DNA from: Rhea pennata
Taxonomy: Eukaryota; Chordata; Aves; Rheiformes; Rheidae
Reading direction: 5' to 3'
DNA length: 64,000 nucleotides
Assembly (NCBI RefSeq): GCF_028389875.1
Contig: NC_084702.1
Location: 62,412,553 to 62,476,552 of the forward strand
Shown: piece by piece, positions 55,301 to 64,000 of the stretch
Position numbering within the stretch: the stretch's first letter is position 1
Layout: each line of letters starts with the position of its first letter
Made by a program: the position numbers and the translations under genes
The notes under the pieces: generated by a model
Seen by the model: the letters and a program-made list of their open reading frames with translations, nothing else
Database searches by the model: none
What the model was told of the DNA's origin: nothing

Positions 55301-58216
55301 TACAGCTTTTTTTTCATCCACCAAGAATATTTGATTATAAAGCTTGGAAATATTTTGAAAATGGTATGTCATGTCCTGTTCTTATTAAAACTACTTTTTT
55401 TTTTTCCTACAATAGACAGTCTCTGTACACTGGTTTTCATCACAAGGCATCTTCTTGTCTTTACAGATGTGGGTCACAAGTGCTGCGCTGTTGGTATTAC
55501 AACATAGGACACCCAGAAACGGATGATATTCACAGAAACGTGTCTCAATTTAGAGTTGGTACCACCTCTTAAATATTGAGTGACTGATACTCCTGTTTCT
55601 TTTGAGCACTTACCTGTACACTGCTCTAGATAGTCCTTTGTCATTCCCATCAATAAGAACACCATCTATGCACCTAAAAATAAAAGGATTGCCAAGGGAC
55701 TGGAAAAAGATGGGTTCATACTTCCTGTATACTGTACCTGTTGCAAAACAGATAAGATTATTTCAGAAGAAAATAAGTTCAACTGTCAGAATTGGTTTAC
55801 GCAGAGGAGACAGAGTGGGTAGGAGAAAACGTTTTGCTTATTATTACTGTGTGAGAGAACACTTTGAAAAGTACACACAGACAGCAAAGATTCCCCCCCT
55901 CCACCTTCTCCCCCTCCATCTTCCCTCCCTCTTGTATCCCACCTGATACAAAAGAGAGAAAATGCAAAAATGAGAACAGGTAAATCATTTTAGCAGAATA
56001 TGTCCCAAATATCTGGATAGGATTTAACCTGGCCTGGACTGAATTCAAATTGCAGACTGAACAAGTCAAAGGGGGAGGCTGGCTTGCAAATTTTCATGAT
56101 GTTGTTGTCTGGCATCCCTCATACCCATTACATCTTCAGTAACCCTCTGCAGAAAACCTGGGTTGAAATTTTGCAAGGAGCTTGATGGAGAAGGTCCTGC
56201 TGGCAGGCTACATTTGCTGCCAAGTAACAGGCAGGACAGCAAAAACCTGTTATCTCCAGTGGGTCCCTTCCCTAGCCAGCAGCCCTGTAGTTTCTTTCCT
56301 ACCTCTAAAAAAAAGGATGCTCATTTCAGCAGCTCACCCTCTTGTTATGCTGGATTTTCTGGCAGGAATGATATGCTCTCAGGGAGTCTGTACTCACCTT
56401 TAATGTGTGTCTGAAGAGGGGCCATACGGTTGCAGGTTAATTCCCTGTAATTTTTAGTTGATATTTGCTCAGTTTACAAGTCAAAGCCAATGGCCATGTA
56501 CTTAAATTCTCAGACTAGTCCTAACCCTGTCCCACTGGCACAAGCTACAGGGACCACATATGGGCGATAATTCTGTTGGCCAAATGAAACAGAAACAAAT
56601 CTAAAGCATTTCAGCAGTGCTGTGCTAGCTAGCTAGCTTGGTCATACTGACAGAATTACAAAACTGTTTAAACAATATAAGCAAATACAGTTCCAAGAAA
56701 AAGGCAGAAGGAACAGAGAAGTGCTGATCTGCCAAACATACTTTATGGAGGAGAGTTTCACTGAATAAGGGCTTTACTTTCGTTCTCTAATTCGTATTTC
56801 TGTGCTTTGAAAAAATTGGTAGTCTGTCCGCTGATCTGTGTAGAGACCTCAAAAATCCAGTTTTGCAAATACTTATCCAAAAGAGAAATCCCAAAGAATC
56901 AAACTGTTTTCTTCAACTCTGTGAAATCACTCCGTGCACATACGGAATCTGGATCGATTTTCAATCAGCTAAGTATCACACTTTGAGTATTCAAAGTTTT
57001 CTTTTTTCTTTTTTTTTTTTAAGAAACAACCTCCCTGCACCAGAATGTTGCTTTCCTTATTTTTGAAAATAACTCTAGCCAGTTTATGCACAGAAATACT
57101 CATTATAACTTGTGATTTTGTTAAGGCTGCTTTGAGTAACCCCTCACTATGCTCTCCCCTATATCCACTAACTGCTTAAACAAATTACAAATAAAACCTG
57201 TAAAATAAAAACCGGTGTGGAACTGGGAACTACAATTAGATAGTTGGAAAATATATCTTAATTTATTCAGAAATAAGAATAATATTTCATTACCAGGATA
57301 CATAGACACAACGGTCCCTTTTGGCACAAAACCTTTGGTAACAAAGACTCCAGTTCCAGCAGAAACCAGTGAACTTTGGTCTCGAGTAATACTGAACCCT
57401 AGTGTATTAAACAGAACTTCCTCGGGACTAAACACACGTTGACTCTGAGGGTTACATGAATTTACTTTTGATCGCTCCAGCTCAACAGTCAGTAGTTCCA
57501 GATATTTACATTTAATTTCAGGAAGTAAGGCCAAGATACGTGTTTGTCTACTTAAGTCATTTATGAACAGAGCTTTAAATACTTTCAGTAGTGTTGCAAA
57601 GACATCTTCATCGGTGATAATTTTGTCTTGGGAGTTTTCTGGAACATATCGGAGGGTCCTGTAAAGAAAAAACTTTTTTTTTAATTACATTTTTCCTAAA
57701 GTAAATGTAAGAGAGACATTTTACAGGAGCAAGTAAAAAGTTATCTGCGTGGTTGCTTTAAGCAAATCAAAATTGTAAAGAAGATAGCCTCATACCTTTT
57801 CGCCTACAAAACCACGACCTGATGTATATACAAAAACTGACGAGCTGGTTAAACACCACTGAGATCTTAGGGGCTGTTTTACCAAACATTCGTTACACTT
57901 TTACTGAGAATTGGGAATGATTTGCATACTGACTAGGGACATTTGTGCTACCTATAGCAATGTTCCACACATTTAAATGCAAGTAAGAACTATTTTTAAC
58001 CTTTAAAAAGAGATCAGACGTATCATCCCGTTAGAAAAGGAAAATCTATCCGGCTACTTCCAGCATTGATTTTAAAATTACTATTTTAAATTACGGCCGG
58101 GGCCGGCGCCGGGGCCCGGCGCGGCCTCACCTGCGCTTGCGGCGGAGGTTGAGCGCGACCCAGGGCACGAAGCGGTACTTGTAGGAGTCCCAGCGGCGCC
58201 GCAGGGCGCGCAGCAT
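52219..58216 (-). CDS. SETD9: SETD9, SET-domain protein (complete, 6 exons)
   Basis: Joined exons on the minus strand: 58216-58131, 57658-57294, 55737-55614, 54746-54631, 53590-53485, 52306-52219. The coding length is 885 nt, giving 294 residues plus TGA; human SETD9 is 299 (from memory). The N-terminus MLRALRRRWDSYKYRFVPW matches human from the arginine-rich segment on but is about four residues shorter, and no in-frame ATG lies upstream. The SET region spans roughly residues 120-292. It shows GVFVTKGFVPKGTVVSMYPG (132-151) as the opening strand motif, NNCSHG (226-231) at the place of the canonical NHSC cofactor motif, and GEELFSNYF (282-290) at the place of the GEELxxDY catalytic end. SET proteins normally transfer methyl groups from S-adenosylmethionine to lysine. 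The substrate of SETD9 is not well established, and the divergent motifs leave its activity open. It is convergent with MIER3, as in human. Confidence 0.96.
53485..53590 (-). CDS. SETD9: SETD9 coding exon 5
   Basis: Residues 231-265 and two bases of codon 266: GKAANVCYQEFDVPGSFPVE, then LKQYLPNIVYSHDIQ. Matches the human segment ANVCYQEFDVP. The acceptor is TTCCTAG; the donor GAG|GTTAGC is weaker than the others in this gene. Confidence 0.95.
54631..54746 (-). CDS. SETD9: SETD9 coding exon 4 (NNCSHG motif)
   Basis: Residues 192-230 and one base of codon 231, containing RDQLGPFQMSD and NPLAVGQYINNCSHG. The last motif corresponds to the pseudoknot-forming NHSC motif of SET domains, here with Asn in place of His. 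Acceptor CATTCCAG, donor ATG|GTAAGT. Confidence 0.96.
55614..55737 (-). CDS. SETD9: SETD9 coding exon 3
   Basis: Residues 151-191 and two bases of codon 192: GTVYRKYEPIFFQSLGNPF, then CIDGVLIDGNDKG. Central SET/insert region, highly conserved with human. Acceptor GCAACAG, donor CAG|GTAAGT. Confidence 0.96.
57294..57658 (-). CDS. SETD9: SETD9 coding exon 2 (start of SET domain)
   Basis: Residues 29-150 and one base of codon 151. Opens with RTLRYVPENSQDKIITDEDV, closely matching human, then a helical region, then SFSPEE-like linker and the SET opening GVFVTKGFVPKGTVVSMYPG. The acceptor TTTCTTTACAG is strong. Donor CTG|GTAATG. Confidence 0.96.
58131..58216 (-). CDS. SETD9: SETD9 coding exon 1
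   Basis: Residues 1-28 and two bases of codon 29. A basic N-terminus followed by YKYRFVPWVALNL, conserved with human. The exon is inside the CpG island. Donor CAG|GTGAGG. The start is the first in-frame ATG at 58,216; GC-rich sequence upstream has no other in-frame ATG nearby. Confidence 0.93.
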
Positions 58217-58287
58217 GGCGCGGGCGGCGGCGCGGCGCGCAGGCCCCGGCCCAGCCCGGCCCTTTCCTCAGCGCTGCCCGCGCCGCG

Positions 58288-58299
58288 CAAGATGGCGGC
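58288..58299 (+). promoter_or_regulatory. YY1-type motif in SETD9 promoter
   Basis: CAAGATGGCGGC matches the YY1 consensus AANATGGCGGC exactly on the plus strand, that is, reversed relative to SETD9. Confidence 0.6.
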
Positions 58300-58332
58300 G
58301 GCGCCGCGCCAAGGCCGCCCGCCCGCGCGGCT

Positions 58333-58367
58333 CTGCGCTGCGCTGCGCTGCCCTGCCCTGCGCTGCC
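58333..58367. repeat. GC-rich pentamer array (CTGCG/CTGCC)n
   Basis: Seven or so tandem five-base units with single-base variants. The same GCTGC unit is repeated at 11,966-11,985 in the left CpG island. Confidence 0.8.
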
Positions 58368-59125
58368 GGGGCCGCGCCGCGCCGCGCCGCCTGCCGGCGC
58401 TGTGCTGCCGGCTCGGGGGCTGGCCTTGGCGGGGCGCCGGAGCGGCGCGGCGCTCTACGGAGCGCGGGATCCCGCTCCGCCGGCGCCCCCAGGCCCTTCG
58501 TCACTCATGAGCTCTCCTAACGGCGCCTGCGCTACGAGCAGCCTTGGTGCGCGTCGGCCCCGCCGCGGCCTGTCGCAATGGTGCGAGCAGCCGGCACCAC
58601 CGAGGCGGGGAGCTGCGGCGGCGGCGGCGGGGCCGCGCCCCGCGGAGCGGCGCTCGGTCGGCGGGGAGGCGCGGCGGCTGGGAAGGGCCTCGGTGTTCGG
58701 CTGGTAGGGCGGGAGCAGCCCTGCTGCAGCCTTCAGGCTGCCCCGAGTCGCCCCTCGCTCCGCTCTGCCCTATGCCCACTGACTGCGTAGCCGAACACTG
58801 ACCTCAGCGGGTTAGCTGGGCCCGCCTCGGCCCTGCCGGTAGGCAGCAGTGCGCTAGCACACTCCAAGTTGCTTTTGAAAACAGAGGACCCTCCTTCCCC
58901 TACGCTGACTTCAGGCACGTGCTCCGCAGCACAGAACCGGGCAAATGACCACGGAAAGAGGACGACAGCGGTACAAATACTAGCCAGCTCCTTAGTTCTT
59001 TATACCTCCACGTAGCAGCAAATACAGCCGTACTTGTGCTGGGCATCATTTTAAAGGCCAAAGGTCCACATTCAGTTCCTCTGGAAAGATCTGAATGCGG
59101 AAGATGCTGTTTTTCCTGGAAAGAG

Positions 59126-59154
59126 GTGTATGTGTGTGTATATATATATATATG

Positions 59155-59198
<44 letters not shown>

Positions 59199-59230
59199 AA
59201 TATGTATATACACACACACGTGTATGTATA
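59126..59230. repeat. TG/TA compound microsatellite
   Basis: Blocks of TG, TA and CA dinucleotides over about 100 bp, with TATGTATA interruptions. Confidence 0.95.
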
Positions 59231-59564
59231 TGTATGGATAAAAATGCATTGCTCGTACTATGGATGGAATAGGTAGGATGATATCCGCACTGAATGAGGG
59301 GGCAGAGAATCAAATTAGGAGAAAAACAAGTCTTGTGCATTAAAAAACATAACCCTGCAAGCTGCAGAGCCAGTGACGTCTTGTATTTTGTGGAGGTGCG
59401 ACCTTCTTCATGGTTGGGTTCAGCAAAATGTGAAAGCCTTTCCACTCACCCCACCCCCAGAAATCTCAGACAAAGCGCAGTTTTCTGTAATTAATAAGCA
59501 TAAGAGAGAGAAAAGAAGAAAAGTTAACTATTTGAACTTGCTGTGCAACAGTAGGAATTTCTTT

Positions 59565-59576
59565 GGGGGGGGGGGG
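59565..59576. repeat. poly(G) run
   Basis: Uninterrupted run of 12 G. Such runs are rare in AT-rich sequence and prone to sequencing error. Confidence 0.8.
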
Positions 59577-61008
59577 AAGAGGAGACACTGATTCAGTCTC
59601 CCTTCTCTGCTAAGGTGTCTACTTTCATAAAACTCGCATCATTGGGTACTGATCCTAGTCTGCAATTTTTAGTTACATGGAAAAAAAATATGTTAAAAAA
59701 AAAAAAAAAAGCTAATTGCCTATAAAGTTACTAGAAAAACAAAATAGAACATGATAGCATGCATCTGACTTTCTTAAGAAACCCATTTAAAATTTAATCA
59801 CTAGAAGCTAGTGTTTGAGAATAGAGAAAGCAAAACTTAAATCACTGTCAAGGTTTATTCTCCTGTATCTGGATCTGAACTTTTGCCAAGGGTTCAAGAT
59901 TTTGGAGTCAGGCCCAGCAAGGCAAGCAAGACGACTCGCTTCTAGTGAGAGCTTTGGAAGTATCTATAAATTGCTTCTTGATTTACTGCGTATTCACTTC
60001 ACCTCCATCCTTGGTCTTGTACATCATTTCCAAGAAAGGGAATTGAACAGTGACGTACTAGAAACTGAAGTAATTTAGAAAAACGAAAGAAAACAGCACA
60101 ATATGTCAGACTGAGCCTCAGCCTTGCCTGGGTGAACGTGCTTTTCTGCCATCTTCTGGACTTTCTTGGTAATGGCATGGGAAAAGAGATCTCAGTTTGC
60201 AACTGAAATTCTAATGTATACAGCTATGTATTAAAGTTTTAATGAGAAAATGTCATGCATTTATGCCACAGGATATGCAGGAGAACACTGTATTGTGGCT
60301 CTTAAAGAGTGACTCATATTTGTGATTCAGCTCAGCAAAATACGCTCTCTCAGAAGTAAACACAGTAAAGGCAGAATAACCATGTATCCAAGTTAACTGC
60401 TCAGAAAATGCAAAGAAATACGTGACCCTCGTGACAAAAGCTATGCTCCAAAGAACTGGTAAACATTGTCAAAACAGCTAGAACCACCAGAGAGAACACT
60501 GAATGTCCCACCACAGATATCAAATCGAGCACAACTTGCTATCTGGCTGTAGAAGAACAAATGATTTCCTTTGCAAATTAAGACATTTAGTTCCCTAAGT
60601 ACGCATCTTTGACATTTACTGCCAACTGCAGGGGATGAGTGATCTCTGCCTTCCCTTGTTCCTAAAAGGGGATGTTACAGCAACCAACAAGTTGGCATTC
60701 TAACTACCACAGTATTGTAAAATTCAAGAATTCCACAGTAAATTAAATGAAGGAAAGTATCTCACTTGATTTATTTAACCTTGTCACATATTTTTCCTGA
60801 ATTCCTGTTATATAATTTTCAGCTTTAAAAAGTTGGATATTAGAGCTTAATTGAAGATTCCTGCTACCAAGTTTTACTGCTGAACTGATACATTAATCTG
60901 TATTTGCAGAAAATCACATGAGTAACAGCATATAAAAACTGTTCTTTCAGAATGTGGAATTCAGTATAAAATAGACTGCACAGTGCTTAATTTTCAACTT
61001 TAAAATGT

Positions 61009-61043
61009 CAAAAAAAAAAAAAAAGAGAGAGAGAGAGAGAGAA
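61009..61043. repeat. poly(A) and (GA)n tract
   Basis: About 16 A followed by about nine GA units. Confidence 0.9.
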
Positions 61044-61519
61044 AGATAGGCAACTGAAAGAAGCCCTGCCTTTGCTATACATTTCAGATTATCTGAATAT
61101 GAGAAAGGTTTGTGATGACTGCCACTTAAATCAGCAAAAAACAGAATTACTTCACTGAAAACCCTAAAATAGCACATTGACTTCCAAGACATACCTGAAT
61201 GGCTCCAGAACTGATCTAAACCAAATCCACTCACTTGACTTGGCAATGAATAACTAAACTTCTGTAGCAATGCAAAGCTTCGTCATTTAATATTTGATCT
61301 AAATGCATAAGCAAAATAAGCTTCATAGAGAATTATCCTAAGAGAAGTTCCTATCTTTACTTATTTTTTTTTTAAGTCTTTGTTGCCACCCTTCATCTTA
61401 GCTATCTTACGTATACTGATAAAGAAATACATCAGCCAATATTCATATGGGTCATTTCATATTAAAAACTAAATCTTATGATATCAAGTGCTGCATATGA
61501 AATATGTGTAAAAAACAAT

Positions 61520-64000
61520 GAAGTGTACCAGAAATACTTTATTCACATTGGTAAACTGAAAATATTTACATTACAAACATTTTTTTTCAAAAACTTTTAT
61601 TTACTATAAAGACAAAAACACCAAAATAGGTACAAATTATACTATATAAAAATTGGTTCAATGGGGTAAAAACTTTTAATTAAAATATCTTGATATATTT
61701 AAAATAACAAAGGATACAATGAAGCCAAATTTCTTAACCCAGAGATTTCTGTAAAATTTGCTTGCACAGTAAGGTGCTAATAGAAGTTAGCCCTTAAGCC
61801 CTGGAAGTCTTAGGAATCAGTCACATAGCAAATATAATTTCATTGTGAAAGTGAACTTTGGTAGAAGAAACTCTATAGGACACCTGAGGTAGTAGAAACT
61901 GGAATAAACAGCAGTAGACGTTATTTACAACTTAAGTACCAAATAACATTAAGAACACAAAAAATAATTACACAATACAATTTTCAGTCCAGCTTTGATC
62001 CAAAGAAAATAAGAATATTACATCACATCTGCATTTTAAAAACACCACAATTACCAGCAAGCTGAGGGAAACGCAAACAAACTCAAACAAAATGCATTTG
62101 GACATCTAGAGGCAGTTTGAGTTTGAAATGTGGTAGGCATGGTGATCTACAAAGTAATACTGATTAGCTGAGGTTCATCAGTTTATACAGTTTACATTTC
62201 TGCCAGAAATAGCATTAATCTGACAATTGATCTTCCAGTACATAAATTGGCAAGAGTGCATCCTTTAAAGCTTGCACATAAGACAGACTTGGAAACAATC
62301 TTATTAGAATGAGAAATTCTAAAGTGGTCAAAAAAAAGTCAAGTACAAAACAGAGCTACCAAACTTCACATTTCGGTATTTTTTTTTTTTTTTAACTCTT
62401 CAAAGTCTGCCAATCTTCCAAAACAAAGGAATGTAAAATTTCCAAAAGAAATACACATTCACAACTAATGACACTGCTTTTTATTAGTATTAGCACTATC
62501 ATTCCTGTAAACTTATCTTTAAGATGTTTTACTTCCAATTTGTATTGTACATTTTTAATGTACTATAGCTTATTTAGCTTGTCCTGAGTCTTTTAAGATA
62601 ACCAATTCTATTTCAGTCCAACAATTCAACTGGCTTCTGAAGAGTTAAAACATGAACCTTTTTTTTTAATGGATTAAACACAATCAGTACTTGATTTAAA
62701 AAGATCCCCCCTCTTAAAAAGCAAAAGAAAAGCTGCCATTTTCCTTCAGAATTACATGCATCAGAATCTAAAAACCTGCCTTTAAAATCATTTTAAAACT
62801 TTTTTTTTCTTAAAAAAAAAAGATATCTGTTAAAAACACAAGTTTTGCACTACAGGTGAAGCTTCACTTCACATTTTACTTTATCTTGCTTTTCAAGTCC
62901 AAGCTTATTTCTTGTTAAAATAAATACCTTTCTTATGGTAATATTTTTAACATTTTCAAATTAAATGATCATAATGGCTACAGTAAATAGATGATGTACA
63001 GCAGAAGGAAAACAGCAGGTAAAATTTGTCATCAATGGAGAACAACCTCAATTTTGTTGCACAAAGAATGAGATATACTCATAGTTGGCACCTGGTCCCA
63101 CTGAAGTACAGGAAAGCCTCCCATAAACTTTAATGGGAGCTGGGTTTGGGTCCTTTGACATGGAACTTGTCTACATACTTTGCCAGAAGAAACCGCTATA
63201 TGAAAAGAAAGCTCAACAACATTTAACATGATTCAGATTGTAAGATGTTTTATGCATAACAATCTTAGTTCTTCTGTGTTTTTCTGTTTTTTGTTTTTTA
63301 AATAACCTGCACTAGCAGAGCTTGAAACACTGACCTGAAGGTAGCCTCTTATCTTATTCCAGATTTCAAGCAAACTTTTTTTTAAAAACTCATGCATCAG
63401 CAAGATGTTCACTGACACTATTTGCACCTTTTTATAAAGGTTATTTTATTTTGCAAGATCACCTTTCCCTGAACGTTAAAAATACAATGAAAATACAAAC
63501 CTTAATTTCAAAAGAAATTACATGGCCAGCAGTAAACGCACAGTGAACCACAATAGCCTCCTCTTACTTTAATGAAGGCAAAATGTATTTAAAGTATCTA
63601 TCAATGATTTAATTTGTTACTCAAAATTTACTTTGTATAATCAAGAAAATAGATACAAAAATTTCTCTTAACCAGTGCTGAAAACTGACTGTAATTGCAG
63701 AACCCTCTGCTTACATCTACATGATGCCAAATGGAACAGTGATTGCTATATTAAAATAGATCCTGAGCCCCTCAGCTGCTAATATTGCTGAAAAAGTGCT
63801 CCAAAAAAAAAAATTAAAATAAAACCCACTTATCTGCTAAATAATCTTGCAGATTTAAAGAAACCTAGAGCCAGATGTTTAAAAAAGGCACAGTTTACAT
63901 TTTTCTGGTCAAGTTGTGAAATGTTGCATACAGAGCTTAGGTAAAGATTTCGATTTGTCAATCACATACTTAGGTAGGGTCCTCCACTGGCTTAAGTCCT
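61520..64000 (-). other. MAP3K1: probable distal 3' UTR of MAP3K1
   Basis: Non-coding on both strands, with many T/A runs. Minus-strand canonical AATAAA signals lie at 61,601-61,596 and 61,543-61,538. MAP3K1 is the next gene beyond SETD9 in human, transcribed in the same direction as SETD9, with a 3' UTR of about 2-2.5 kb (from memory). This distance would place the MAP3K1 stop just outside the right edge. I found no MAP3K1 coding sequence in the window, so the call rests on synteny and the polyadenylation signals. It could also be plain intergenic DNA. Confidence 0.5.
61538..61543 (-). terminator. possible MAP3K1 distal polyadenylation signal
   Basis: Canonical AATAAA on the minus strand, followed by TATTTCTGG and T-rich sequence. 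A second signal lies 58 nt upstream in transcript direction, at 61,601-61,596, and a Pumilio consensus TGTAAATA (61,570-61,563) sits between them. Confidence 0.45.

Larger units (their letters stand above)
58080..58780 (-). promoter_or_regulatory. SETD9: SETD9 CpG island promoter
   Basis: CpG-rich block covering SETD9 coding exon 1 and about 560 bp upstream. A YY1-type CAAGATGGCGGC lies at 58,288-58,299, about 75 bp before the start codon and antisense to SETD9. A CTGCG pentamer array is at 58,333-58,367. No TATA box is seen. GC content stays high well upstream of SETD9, so divergent plus-strand transcription is possible. Confidence 0.8.
58780..61520. other. intergenic region right of SETD9
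   Basis: No coding exon recognised. Contains a TG/TA compound microsatellite (59,126-59,230), a G run (59,565-59,576), an A run near 59,695-59,710 and an A/GA tract (61,009-61,043). The longer ORFs here come from the microsatellite and are not credible genes. Confidence 0.6.

Noticed and set aside
58900-59445. 181-codon minus-strand ORF right of SETD9
   Set aside because: The middle is a translated TG/TA microsatellite (His/Thr/Tyr/Ile repeats); the frame stays open because of the repeat.

Overview
The window is nuclear DNA from a land vertebrate, most likely a bird. Genes are split into small exons with GT/AG introns, three very GC-rich CpG islands sit at gene starts, and two CR1 LINE 3' ends lie in an otherwise repeat-poor, AT-rich background. 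There is no bacterial or viral gene organisation. Human 5q11.2 carries MAP3K1-SETD9-MIER3-GPBP1 in that order, and this window shows the same block in the opposite orientation. In birds this block belongs to the Z chromosome (established synteny; not visible in the sequence).

Layout. (1) 1-11,440: AT-rich sequence with no coding exon I can recognise, possibly intron 1 of a minus-strand gene. (2) 11,440-12,690: CpG island with a consensus minus-strand splice donor, a full CRE and a YY1-type site. By gene order it is a candidate GPBP1 promoter, but no GPBP1 coding exon is in the window. (3) 12,690-24,050: intergenic, no gene seen. (4) 24,050-25,660: CpG island of MIER3. (5) 24,822-41,937: complete MIER3 coding region on the plus strand in 13 coding exons, 551 residues, followed by a ~3.5 kb 3' UTR ending near 45,415. 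(6) 45,420-52,150: intergenic, with the CR1 fragments. (7) 58,216-52,219: complete SETD9 coding region on the minus strand in 6 exons, 294 residues, convergent with MIER3. (8) 58,080-58,780: CpG island of SETD9. (9) 58,780-61,520: intergenic with microsatellites. (10) 61,520-64,000: probably the distal 3' UTR of MAP3K1 on the minus strand, inferred from gene order and polyadenylation signals.

The two certain genes were assembled exon by exon. All splice sites are GT/AG, the reading phase is kept across every junction, and the total lengths match the mammalian proteins (MIER3 550 aa and SETD9 299 aa in human, from memory). MIER3 is a nuclear ELM2-SANT corepressor scaffold that binds HDAC1/2. 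SETD9 is a poorly studied SET-domain protein. They are neighbours by conserved synteny; nothing here shows that they work together. I found no novel multi-gene system. The most interesting points are local: a 25-nt microexon with a weak donor at the MIER3 start, a self-complementary microsatellite just before MIER3 exon 10, YY1-type sites in all three promoters (one containing the MIER3 start codon), and the unresolved identity and strand of the left CpG island.
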